In this document: positions 26,469 to 39,000 of the stretch, piece by piece
Layout of the letters: every line of letters starts with the position of its first letter
Numbering within the stretch: position 1 is the first letter of the stretch
Assembly: GCA_013365325.1 (NCBI GenBank)
Contig: JABVXV010000018.1
Coordinates: 434,001 to 498,000 of the forward strand
Source of the DNA: Dipetalonema caudispina
Taxonomy: Eukaryota > Nematoda > Chromadorea > Rhabditida > Onchocercidae
Length of the DNA stretch: 64,000 bases
Direction: 5' to 3'
Position numbers and translations under genes: made by a program
Notes under the pieces: model-generated
Database searches by the model: none
What the model was told of the DNA's origin: nothing
Seen by the model: the letters and a program-made list of their open reading frames with translations, nothing else

Positions 26469-29400
26469 TTAAACTTCATCACACTGATCCAGCAATCCCT
26501 TAGGTACTCTCGGAATGGTACTAATAGCTGCCTCTGTCACAACAGTGTCGGATGTTGGGGAAAACACGAATGGATTTGAATCGATTGAATTCCTATTAAC
26601 CGACAATTCTTGACTAGCTCATCTTAGTCTCGTAGAAGGAAGATGAAAAAATAAACAAGGTAGCAATCAGTAACCACCATCCGAAAAATTTCTATTTAAA
26701 TAACCTTACGGATGTTACAAGAACACCGAAAATCACAATTATGTCAGTTTTTCTTTTTTCGGTAAATGGAGATGTCGTACTGTACAAAATTACCCGCCCA
26801 TGACAATTTGATAAATGATTGGTCAAAATTTATCATTCACAAGATAGTATTGCTTCACAAAAATAAACACCGCGACTATTATCAGAAATATATCAGTTGA
26901 GAGATCATGCAAAATAAACCTCCAAAATAATATCCGTTGATCATTTACTGTATCGTAGTAAAAAAAACATCTAAACATCAGGAATTGATTCCTTTCCAGT
27001 TCTTTAATGTATTCCAATACTGCTACGTTTCTAGAATGGAAATAACATAGAGTACTTTCTCTTAAATTCGTGTGTCGAATTATTAGAATTTAGCAGTAGC
27101 ATATGCTTTATTTCCACTAAATTATTCGGTTCAGTGTCGACAGAAAAAAAGAGCGTCGAGCGCAGTTCCGAAACTGACTGACAGTGTCAGTTATCATATC
27201 ACTGCGTTTAAACTATTCAAACGTTAGATCCTGTGATTTCCTTATTTTCAAATCAGCAAAATTCGTGCAAGTGAAAAAATGCAGAGTTTTGCTTGAATTC
27301 AGAAATGGCAATATAAAACACTAGATTTCGCAAAATGTCGACAATTATATGCAAATAAAACAAATATACATCCATACTTTATGTTTAAAACGTAATTAAA
27401 TGCCTGAAATAGATAACGTGTTGCAAAGTAAATGATGTAGAAAAACAGAATGAACGTACGCTATTTAAAGAAATATTAATATATTTCATTGTTGCACGAA
27501 ATTACGTAGATCATGGAGACCGCGATAAACCCATACACATAGATAAACTGCAACTTAATCATTATTAGCTAATAGTGATTGAAAAAACACGATAATGCTG
27601 ACTCATCCAGTGGGTAAACTTGGGTGGTAAGGGTATATTTTAATCAAATTCAGTTTCAGTTTGAACATTTCAAGTCTGAAATCAAACCAAATTGATAGAT
27701 CATAATTTATGCAGTGCGTTAGTAGCACTTACCTGAATCCATAATAACAACGCAATTGTTAAAAACTCAGAAATGAAGGGAAAGACGACTCCACAAGGAA
27801 TAGAAATAGTTGCTATTTTTAAAAAGATGAATTTAGGATATTTCCATCAGCTACGCTCTAAATTAACCAAAACATATTTTAGATTGGTAATATGAAGGAT
27901 GGTCAACAAAACTATCTTATGAAGCACACTATGGAAAACGGGATAAAAGAAATAGAGCTTCCACACTAACATGCTTCGATTTCGTTTTGATTCATTGAGC
28001 GATACTTGTTCACAAACATGTCTGTCTTCGGGTGATGGCTCAACAATCACTGCGGAAACCATGTTTCGCGGGAATTCGGAAGAATGTGATCCATCGTCCT
28101 CTTCAAGCCCTGATCCATAAAGCTGATCGAGTTGTACATATACGCTCAATGGACGATGGGCTGGTACATTGTTACATGCCGATATCGGAACACGATGTAA
28201 TTCGTCCTGCAATATGTACTACGTTCACCTTTTCAGTTCCACAATATTTCACCCATCACAACATCTTTTTTGAGCTAGGCTCTTGTATTCACTGAATTTC
28301 GTCAAAATAAAAAAAAAAAAAAAAAAAAACGAAGAGTCTAGAAATCTAGGTCAAAATAAATGAGAACATACGACATTCACTTTTTGCATATACCATTCGC
28401 ATCTCCTAATATCATGCATATTCATTCGTCTTTCCGGGTCTTTATCGAGCATAGCAGTAAGCAAATATTCTAGTGGTCTCGACAACTGCACACTTTGCGG
28501 CATTTGCAAGGGCTGATTAGCAATATTGTCAAAAAGGCGCATGATGACGTCACCTTCAAATGGATATTCACCACTCACCATATTATACAACGTTACACCG
28601 CAAGCCCAAATATCCACTTTTCGACCTCTAGAATTGAAGAAATGATGGATATTTAATTACAAGATTAAATCCACCAAAGAGCGAAATATTTACATAAACT
28701 GTTCTTGGACTTGATATAGGATTAGAAAAGTTGTTTCAAGTTTCAAAAGTTGATATAGGATTAGTTACGTTTTCCTTCGGTACCTAACTAACATTTAAAC
28801 AATACATATGAGAAAGAGATGTCACAGGAAAATAATTTTCAAAAACGTCTTTTACGACACATAAAAAATAAATTATACCGATAACTTTCAGAGATTCCCG
28901 AAACAATTTCAGGCGGTTGAAATTTCGGAGTACCCTGAACAACTGTACACCAATCTTCTGCTTGAAATGTATCGAGCAATTCGGCTACTCCAAAATCACT
29001 AATTTTGAGAGTTCCATCCAAAGCAACTAGCAGATTACCGGGCTTAATGTCCTTGTGTATTATGCCTTAATAGAGATTACTTTGCTGAGTGATTAAAAAA
29101 TTAAGAACAATATTTCCGACTTCGAAAGATACGAATCGTTTAAACCAATTCTGTTTATACAGCAAAAACATTTTAAAACGATTGTAGTTATTACTAACAC
29201 CTGAAATCACAGTCCTTATTTGTCGGTGAATAACATTTCATAATACCAGACTTCAAGTCGTAACTTAGCTCAAAAGTAGGCATATGATATTCCCACCTAG
29301 GAAAGGCCTTTACAGCAATATTAACTTTCCTGATGCAAACTTTCTACTCGGAGTTATGTGCAACTGCTTATAAGTCTTCTAATTAATGAAACATACTGTT

Positions 29401-30838
29401 CCATACTATGTCAAACATACCATGAGCATGAAGATAACTTAAGCCATCGCAAAGTTGCCTGAAGAAATATTGTGCTTGATACTCGGGCAACTTCTTTTCT
29501 TTGGACCCATCCAGAAGTTGCTGCATCGAACCAATACAATACTCCAATATCATATACAATTTCTGTTTGTCGTCAACACGAAAAAAATCGCGTAAGGCAA
29601 TGACATTGCGATGTCGTACTCGTTTTAATATTTTCAATTCCTGTTCAACGTTAGCCTGAACAAAAGTAAGCTTTTTTTGTAACAAACATTATTTTCTTTA
29701 ATTTAGGCTTAAACCAAGGTTATATATTGTAACAAATCTATCAGTTCAGCAGCCAGATGCAACAATCTAAATGATATTGAATATACATACATGACCGTTC
29801 GGGATTTTCCTCAGTCGTGCTTCTTTAATAATTTTAACAGCTCTTCTAACTAAAGTATCTTGTTCTAGCACTTCTTTCACTTTCCCGTATGAACCCTCTC
29901 CAATCCTCTCTCCAAATAGATAGCCATTCAGTATTTTCGGTTTTTTTTCGACAAACACTTCTTCAACAAACTGAAAACACTAAATGTTAATTCACTGAAG
30001 CACCAATATTGAGTACAAAAAAATTAAATGATGCTTAAAGCTAAACTGCTCCGTTTCAAAACCTTATGACATGCTACACAGCTTATCGTAATCTACCCTT
30101 CTAGAGAGGAAAAGGAACCAGATGAGCACCACGTTTAGCTTGATGGTGTTCGTTACCATAATGGAATGAACCAAGCGTCGTAATATGACGGAAAAATCAC
30201 AGTGATAACTGCTATCGTTGTATCCAACAAATGTGTAAGCACGCATATATTTTAAAACTTTTACTTACTGTATCATCCGAAAGTGGTTGAAACAAACGAT
30301 TTTTATCTGCAAAGACACTGTTGAGCACTGCATCGAAGTCAGAATCACAGTCCGGCGAAAATTCAATCTTTAATGTGTATGTGAGTAATAATTTTATACT
30401 TATATTATTCAGCTCTAAACTTAATTTCGAACACTGAAACGTAATTATTAAGTCATCATCTATGCTCAAAATTTTAAAGCAGTGATGTTTAATTTCATTC
30501 TAGTTTGAAATTATTAAAATATAGACATACCATTGGTTGATCAACTGCGCTGGAAGATGGGCTAGCTAGTGAGCTCCATACTCGTAAAGTTTCCCTGAGA
30601 TCGTTCACATCGGTTTCATCGTCACAATCATCACCTCCTACTGTCATGCTCTGCAATCCGATTATAACATTACATTATCTTATCGTGATCCAGCATCTAT
30701 CTATCAAAAGAATAAAGATGCTGAAACAAAGACATATCATATAGAAGTGAGGTAATAAAAAATATGAAAACCGACCACAGTCCGCCACCTGGAATTATCG
30801 GACTCCACCGACATCGGAGTGCTCACTTCCGAACTCAT
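26469..30838 (-). CDS. par-4: Serine/threonine kinase PAR-4/LKB1 (STK11)
   Basis: Nine exons agree in phase: 30776-30838, 30531-30650, 30269-30367, 29791-29970, 29421-29655, 28879-29065, 28372-28627, 27971-28206 and 26469-26592. The product is about 499 aa (human LKB1: 433). The acidic N-terminus is not conserved. The kinase domain starts near residue 110: [11 protein letters not shown] (Gly loop, about 118), catalytic Lys about 140 (RRAVKII), [10 protein letters not shown] (Asp about 238), SDFGVAELL (Asp about 256), [23 protein letters not shown] and [30 protein letters not shown] and HKDIKPGN match LKB1 specifically. LKB1 works with STRAD and MO25 to activate AMPK-family kinases and, in C. 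elegans, sets embryonic polarity. The C-terminus ends LLDQCDEV. The last intron is about 1.4 kb. The first donor (GTCGGT) is weak and could shift. Confidence 0.95.
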
Positions 30839-32684
30839 TGGCTGATCAGTGTAACAAGGAAAAAAAGATGATAAGAGGGAAAAAGTGTTTCCTTAAATAT
30901 CACATCACATGCGTTTTACCTGGAATACACTGAACGGTCAACTCTTGAAAATTACTGATATTTCGTTAAAAAGTGAGAAAATACCTCTCCCCTCCGCTTT
31001 CCCATTTATCCTCCCAAATAGTATATGCAAGGAAATTGCTTCCGTCAACCATATTTACCCCATCGTTGTGTACTATTCACTTAGCCAAATTACTCCTTCG
31101 ATGTTTACCTCTCCAAAAAGTTTGTTTCATTTAAAGTTCAAGTCGCTCACAGCATACACACTCACTGGATATACTTTTTGAAACTATTAGTACTACTGTA
31201 GATATAATTCTATTTACTCCAACTATCCCATATTGCTTCATCTTTCGCAAAAAGCTAACTGCCAAACTATTCTTTCATCGATAAAACCTTAAAAGTTGTA
31301 GATAATTCATATGTCCCAGCTTGCAAAATAAACCCCACTTTGCCTCATTCCTATCTCGAGATCAAAACTACATAACCTAAAATCACAAAATGGATCAGAG
31401 AAACGATCATGGTGTAACCCAACGATCAAAATTGATCAGAAGACATAATCCCTGGCCTCAAATCCGCCCTATTCCCGTTTCACTTGCACTTCCCCCAATG
31501 AAACTTAGCTTCCCGAGCAGCCCCATCATGATCAATTGACTGAGAGTGTTATCCCAATTGATCCTTCCCATGAAGTACCTCTAAAAAAGGTAGAAATGGA
31601 ATTGATTGAAGAATTATTTACATAACAAGAAAGTACACTCAACGGAATGAATTACTATGCTCATGAAAACTCTCAAATATAATCCCCCCTGCTACTTTTC
31701 GACTCATAAAATAAATTTTATCCCATACTGGATGCGGAAGGAACGACATTCACGAAAACCAACTCTCAGCTCAGCTACAAAATATTTTCAGCTTTTCATT
31801 ACAATTTATTTTAACTGATTGCTTTTTGCAACATTGCACGCAAGTGTCACAAAAATCAAAACAAGTTTTATCCCATACTTAATGAAATGCCACTTCAATG
31901 AACAGAAAGCGTAAAGTCTAAATACCACACCGGATTCACTATTACTGTTCAATATCTATCATATACATCGAGCAGTACATAAATCTCGAAGAGTATATGG
32001 AATGATTTTTTATGGATAGATCAAAAAGTGTAACAAAAGCACCTCTAAGATTTTCAATAGGTACAATTGTGTGACTTTATTTTCTAGAAATGAAACATAA
32101 GAAATCCTGTAGGAGTGAGATAAAGAACTATTCAACACCCTATAAATTTTGGGTATCTTTAGCGAACGAAAAGATGAAATGAGTACTAGAGAGATGAAAG
32201 TGACATTATCTGCACCAGTTGGTAAAAACTTACAGATTACATTCCTACTCAAAAATTTCAAAAATCCTATCGAAAAAATAATAAAAAGGGGAAACGCCCC
32301 TTTAATATTTCAGAAAAAAGATTGAAGCTGTTGAATGGCTTAATGAAAACAAGAAAGAGATGTCCCGCCTACAATTCAAAGTTTCTAATCTTCAATAAAC
32401 TTCAAACTGGTATTGCACATTTCTCATCCATGTCGAGTTTTTCCATCTGAAATAATGCTCATTATTTAGCAATACAAAATACCAAAAATAATTCCAAAAA
32501 ATGGAATAACTTCTGAAACATAAAGTTAAAACATTATTTCCAGCATATACCACATGACATTCAATGATTTTCAAGGTGATACATAACCCTTTAAGGGATG
32601 TTAAATTCTAAGGATAAGGATGTGATGGATCACATTAGAACCGAGCAGTCCTCAAATATTGTTATATGCTTTTTAAATTATACT
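30839..32684. other. Intergenic stretch, par-4 to the zinc-finger gene
   Basis: It contains the par-4 promoter side. Two items stand out: a GC-rich hairpin near 32279-32306 (AAGGGG, then AAACG, then CCCCTT) and the orphan plus-strand frame at 32314-32398. I see nothing else supportable. Confidence 0.5.
32314..32398 (+). other. Orphan exon-like frame with charged coiled-coil composition
   Basis: After an acceptor ATATTTCAG the plus strand reads KKIEAVEWLNENKKEM, then SRLQFKVSNLQ and a stop. The composition is protein-like and unlike the AT-rich surroundings. I could not find a phase-compatible upstream exon, so this may be a terminal exon, a gene relic or chance. Confidence 0.25.
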
Positions 32685-35063
32685 TTAATCGAGTTCCGGT
32701 TCAACCATGCCTTCTTGAAGGCAATCGACAAAACTGTTAACGACAGCTTCAGGAAGGTTAATATCATCATTCAGAAAATCAAGTTCTCCTGGTTCAAAGA
32801 GGGGATGGGAATGAGATCCTTTCATCATATCAGGCAACTTTACTTCACTTTTTTCTTTTTCGTCACTTTTTCTGACCTGAAATAGCAAGCATGCTTTTTT
32901 CAAATTCTTTAAGTAGAACAGAAAATACAACTCAATTCATTTTGGAAATGATACCACTAGAAACTAGAAATTCGTCGAAAGACTGTACTATATATTGGAA
33001 AATAATAAAGCATTTTTCTATAAGTTTCTGAAGAATAGTCGATATATCGCAATAAATAGCAAAAAAAACCGATTTAGAAAAGAAACCTCTTGTATTTTGA
33101 GCGGAGTTTTCATGTATTCCTTATCATTCTTCAACGATTCTAGTCCTTGGAGAACTTCCATTCGCCGAATATCAATTGACCTCCGGCCATAACCAACACC
33201 TTAAGTTCTTAAAATTTAAAAAACAATGGCCCGAAAATATCCAACGAATGCAAAAATAAAACGAAATATGAATAGCTTCCTCTGCATAAAACTTGCATAT
33301 GTCTTTCCTTTTCAGCAAGTACAAAATTCTAAAAACTTGCCAAATCTATCATCCACAGCGAATCTAAACAGTCTATAATTAGCCTCTTCGTGGATGTCCG
33401 ACGATAAATTAGTATGCTTTTCTAGATGATCACGAAAGAAAGCCGACGAACAAGTTGTAAACGTGCATCTCTGCAATGGACAACCAAACGTTGCTGAAAG
33501 CCCAAAATGGTGGGATCTGAAACGGAAAATTATTGTTTATTAAAGAATTACGGAAATTCAGAATTAATAGAAACTCGGTAGATAAGGCTTACCTCAATAA
33601 ATTTCAGAAGTTACAAGAGTTCATGCGGTAAACATAGGTAATGTCTTTTTAGCATGCATGCTTTGGGATATATAACGCCGTATTTTAGCAATCAGGCCGC
33701 AGTAGGAGTTTTAGTAGGATTTTGTAGAAGCATTCTAAACTATTTTTGAAACGGGACGAAACTTAATTATAAGTGATAATGACTTTATTTCATTATTTTT
33801 ATAGTCAAAGAAAGAAATATAACTCTAAGCAAATCTAACTATTTGATACCATTTTGCAGCAATATGAAATGATTTAATTTCTAGTTTGTATGAGTTTTAT
33901 TTTTAGTTATATTTCATTACTAATACTTGCAGCATAACAAAGTACCAGAAACTAAAGTAGTACGGGAAAATTAAGAGCAGACAGTGAGTATTTGAAATTA
34001 ACCCAATGTGTTGTTGATAGCTCGCGGGTTCCATATACATTTCGTTACAATACGGACATTGGTAGCCCCATGCTTGACGCGGAATGTGATTTCGCAAAGT
34101 GTGCCGCCGCAAAGTCATCTGGCTAGCTGAATGCAAAAATTGTTAATCAAACGTCTCGAAGGCATTGCAAAGTTTTGAATAATTGTGTAAAGCGAGTAAA
34201 TGTAGAACAAAAATTGCACTTTTAAATGATACTTCCAAGCACGCGAAACTTTCATGAAATCTTAACCCAAGGATTAGGAGCTCACAAGTTCGATTTACCT
34301 ATATTTAACCTCAAACCATTTCTTAGTTCACATCCAGTAAAAGAAAAGAAGAATGAAGACCCGCCACGGCAACTGCTACTGCTTAATGCTAATTTCCGCA
34401 TATTTTGTAGCTTATAACATCACTAATGTTAAGGTGAAGCATTCCATTTGAAACGCATCTTTTTTTTGAGGGATGTTTCAGTACCAATTCGATTTTCGCT
34501 AATTTTTATCTTTTATGTCATTATTGAAAGTATATCTTACCGGCAGCATATCCGCAATGTTTGCAAGCGAATGGTCGCAAATTGGTATGCACATTGAAAT
34601 GCTCATCGTAGGAACGTTTTGATGAAAGCTTCTTGCCACACAGCTCACAAGTCCATTTCATTTTAAATATTACATCCTGATTACAAGTCTGGAAAAACGA
34701 TTAACAGTTTCGTTGTCTCAGTCATTCAAATATTGGCTTCTGCACTTTATGTTATCGTTCTATGCAAGAAAAGTCTTTAACTAGAATCATGGGATACTGA
34801 ATATAGTCTTAGCACCATAACCAGTGTCAGCACCAGAAAGTCTCAAACTCTAATCAGAATCAGTTAGAGCAAGCTTAAGCTAATGTTCTTTGTTTTTTCC
34901 TCTCTCTCCACTGAACATTAGTCAGTACGATTAGGAACATGATGCTGATTAAAATGTAAAGAAATTGTTAAATCGAAATGGATACCTTATAATTCTTACT
35001 AGCAAATACAGGGACCTGTACTCGCGGTACTGATGACGACGCTGCCGCCATAAATGGCATCAT
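32685..35063 (-). CDS. C2H2 zinc-finger protein, four fingers, unnamed
   Basis: Six exons agree in phase: 34986-35063, 34541-34688, 34003-34126, 33341-33516, 33087-33199 and 32685-32876, giving about 276 aa. The Ala/Ser-rich start is MMPFMAAASSSVPRVQVPVF. Four fingers follow. Finger 1 is CELC, 12 residues, HFNVH. Finger 2 is CKHC, 12 residues, HTLRNH and spans an intron. Finger 3 is CPYC, 12 residues, HIGSH, also across an intron. Finger 4 is CPLQRC, 12 residues, HLEKH (a C-x4-C form). The C-terminal third has no finger and is charged and acidic, ending MVEPELD. It probably binds nucleic acid in the nucleus, but no target or orthologue can be named. The intron after 33341 needs a GC donor (GCAAGT). 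Confidence 0.85.
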
Positions 35064-36084
35064 TAGTGCTTTTCCTTATTCTTTAGTCTTTAGAAAATAG
35101 CTATTTGTTATCATAACCATGAAGAAGTTCTGAAATACGTTATGGAACGTGCCTCAGATACAAAACGCGCCTGAAACTGCCTATGACTCATCTACCACTA
35201 CTCTAATTTTTCAGTTACTATAACATAAGCTGCCATTCTACATGAGTTAAAAGAACAACTTCAAATGAGTCACTAAGTTTCTAGACTTTTTGAGACCTCT
35301 ACATATCTTATATATTACAATAAATTCAATTTAAATCTGTTTGTTATCCATCTAATTCATGAAGAAATAAATTAAAATCTGCGGGGTCCATAAAATAAAC
35401 TGGAAATTCGCATGGGAACAATTCTATTTATCACGAAAACAAGATCAACGACTGACATCACATTCACGAAATTCTCCTTCAGGTTGTAAGAAACTAAACT
35501 CTCATCAGTAATCTGATGTCGTGCGAGATGTCAGTTTTCATTCCGACTATGGCAGAATGACATAAAGACACTGTGAAGTACCAAAGCTGGCAGCAAAGTA
35601 AATTTAGCGACCATTGATTGTTAGTTGGTGTGGCGCTGAGTTGTATATTGTAGTGGTATTGGTAACAGGTGTGGTGATTGTTTTTACTTTCAAGAGTTCC
35701 CGGTCCTCTCAGTGAGTCAGTTCCAAGAATGTCATCTATAAGCTAATACATGGGTTTATGATTTAGTGCGAAAGATATTTCATTACAAGATGAGCATAAT
35801 CTTCCCTCTTCTTTAGTTTCATTCTCTTTCGTTTCATTTAAAATTTTACTTTTCCGTCAATGAAATCCATTTCTTTTAGACGTACACATAGGTATTATTT
35901 GCAGTGTTAATTAATTTTCAAAGTAGTAAGACATGCTTCGCTTTGATCATTCAATCTATCATTTTCACTGGTCCTTATATAAAATATACTAATTTGAATC
36001 TTTTTCTTTCGTTTATAATTCTAGTTCTAGAATTGCTTCCAAAAAGGAGCACAGAAAGAGAGCGTGAGAGGGAGAGTTGAGCTG
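35064..36084. promoter_or_regulatory. Divergent intergenic region, zinc-finger gene / ABC transporter
   Basis: About 1 kb separates the start codons of two genes pointing away from each other, so it should hold both promoters. I see no TATA box or other element I could assign. TTATAATTCTAG near 36013-36024 could be a splice acceptor for the transporter mRNA. Confidence 0.4.
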
Positions 36085-39000
36085 ATGAATATTGCATGCA
36101 TTTCGCGTACCTTGTTCTGCACACGATGTCGTCTTCGGAAACCGTCATCATCATTTTCGACGGGTACTAGGTATGCTTACTCATTCTTTTCAAATTTTAC
36201 TGAGAATATTTATTTTACTGCTCCAGTTATGACTCATAGAAGCAGTATTTGTTCCTCATACGAAACTTACATATATATAAAATTGTATAAGTATTAAATT
36301 ATTGTTTGACTCTTTTTGAAGCTTAAAATCATTAGAAGTTAGGAATTCTTACAAGCTTCAAGCATAAAAATAGTGACTCTGAGAAGAAGTCAATTTTCTC
36401 TAGCTACAAAATTAGCACCGTAGAGAACTTATGAGGTTTTCCCATAAGTTTCAGGTTTTTGTACACCATATTTTACCCGAAATCGCTAACTAACCTGCAC
36501 AGATTGAATAATGCTGGCAGTTTGAGGAGAAGCACTTATCTATTTCTGGTTAGGAATGTAAGTTAAAGTGATTATTGCATCTTCTATACATTTTCCATAT
36601 AGATTTGCGCATATATTTACACCGGTTTGATAATGAGTCATTTTTGTACTTAAGAGTAGAATCGAATTCAAGCTACTATTTTCTAGCTTAATTTATATCA
36701 CTACTGGCACTTTTTACCTAAAATATGAATGGGGAAAACATAATTATTCTAGTTTTCTGCTTTTTTTTGCTTTAAAGGTAGACTTAATTAATTATTATCC
36801 ACTTGAAAAAAAGATGAATAGGGATTCCTTCTCGTTATAATTTCAGCTTTCAAAAGCTGCTAAGCGAGAACCAGCTAAGGTGCGTAATGTGCGGTGGAAA
36901 GATTTACGCAATATTTTTGCCCTTGCATATCCGTGTAGGAGACGAATATACAGTAAGTTTTGAAAATAATATGTGAATTGTTTTCTAAAGTCTCATTTTA
37001 TTTCCTTATTCTTTTTGTTCGTAATTTAAGACAAAATATGTATCAAAAAAGACCTTATTAGAAATACTTAGTAGGTATCAGAAGGATATTTACTTTTTTA
37101 TGCGTTTATTTTTCGAGAACTGGTAAGGCAAGTTGTTGTTTTTAGCTGGTTTATTGTTTTTGATCATCGGAAACGCCATTGGCCTGGTCTTGCCTCGTAT
37201 AATTTTCATGTTTATTGACATCGATGACAATGGTGAAAAAGACGGGAACGTGAGGGGAAATGAAACTGATGACAAAAATATGTATTTCATCTTGGCTGCC
37301 AAATATCTCAGAGTACATTACATGATATTATTCAGCCTTTTTTGCGTCGTTGCTGCCTCTTACGGTATCAGGCATTATTGTATGCATACTGCAGGTATTT
37401 CCTTGGGTGTTTAAACTAATCTAGAAAAAATTCTTCGTAATTTTCATTATATATAGTGGCAGAATGTGGAAAACGCAACATGGAAATGCCATAAATTTCG
37501 TAGTGTCGAATTTCACGTACGGTGTTATAAACAGGGCATCAAAAAGCTTTAATTTTATCACAACTTTTTATAAAGGAAACGGCGAGTAAAACCTTAAAAA
37601 GGCTGACTGTATAAAACCTATCAAGTATTTTTAGGTTTTCATTCTCATTGCTTAAGTGGGAAATATAAGCAAAGTTCGAAATTGATAATGCTTGATAGAT
37701 CTTACATAATTCAGACAATGAATGCAAACAAAAGCTACTTTAAGGACATAGTCGGATTTCTTGGATCTTAAATTATTTTAAATTATGAAAACATATGTTT
37801 ATACGAGTTTCAGGTCAGCTTGTCATCAATAATTTGAGACAGGCAGTATTCAAATCAGTTATTCATCAGGATATGAATTTTTTTGGTAAGAATAAAGTTG
37901 GCGAAATTGTAAGCCGCCTTTCAACTGATGCACTAATTGTGGGTCAATCGGTTTCATCAAATTTAACTGTCGGCACGCGTGCTTTTATGTCTTTCGTCGG
38001 TTCTGCTGTTATCATGGTACGTTTCACCCACCGTTATAATTATTTATATAACAATTATGCTTTCAATTCAGCAGAGTGGAACATCGTTTGACCTCACTGT
38101 ACGTTCAGTATACTGTGAAGTTTTGCTTTCTTTTTTTTTACTTTGCATTCGCTAATATGAATGAGGCAGTCAGCAGAAAGTTGCCATTCAATAAATTCAA
38201 AATCTAGAGATCTGTATTGAATTTTTTTTAATTAATAGTATATTTTTAAAAACGAATCAATCTATTACTTCATGTTTTATTGTTTGATTTGCTTTGAATG
38301 TATTCACCAGGATAGGTGTATACGTCGCCGGAGTTGTCTGAAGTGGTTACATGTCTTACAGCGGCAATCATAACCTCAGGGTATTGTTTCGGTAATTTGC
38401 AAAGGAAATATACGTTACAAATGCAAGAAGTAGTTGCTGCATCCAATGAGGTACTGTTGCAAGATTTTTAATCCCACTACATTTTTTATGTTTAATATTT
38501 CGTTCTCTCCTGCATGCTAGGATACATAATTTGTTAGTTTAACAGCAGAAGATTTCAGATAATAATTATGACGAGCTGAAATCTCCAGAAGTCTGACAAA
38601 GTTTAAAATCTACATTTATATCGTTTCCAACTGGTTTTAATTTGTATCTCCCTTAAATTTGGTTTAGCAAATGAAGCTTATCAATTTAGAGAGAAGGATT
38701 CGGTAAAAATTAAGTGTGTATTTACCTTTATTTGAGGTTGCTACAGAAAAATTTTCAAATATCGTAACGGTGCGAACTTTGGTTTCCGAGTTAAAAGAAT
38801 GTGAGACGTACAAGGAAAGAATTCATCAGCTTTGGGTTGTTTCTCGTCGTGAAGGCCGTGCAGCAGGTTGCATGATAGCTCTGGTGTGGATTACATGAAG
38901 TTTAGAATTTTTTGCCCACTGATTTTGAAGGCTGAACTTGTTGTAAGCTAATTAAGAGGTGAAATTTGCATATATGTAGTTTATTTCAGCACGAAATTGC

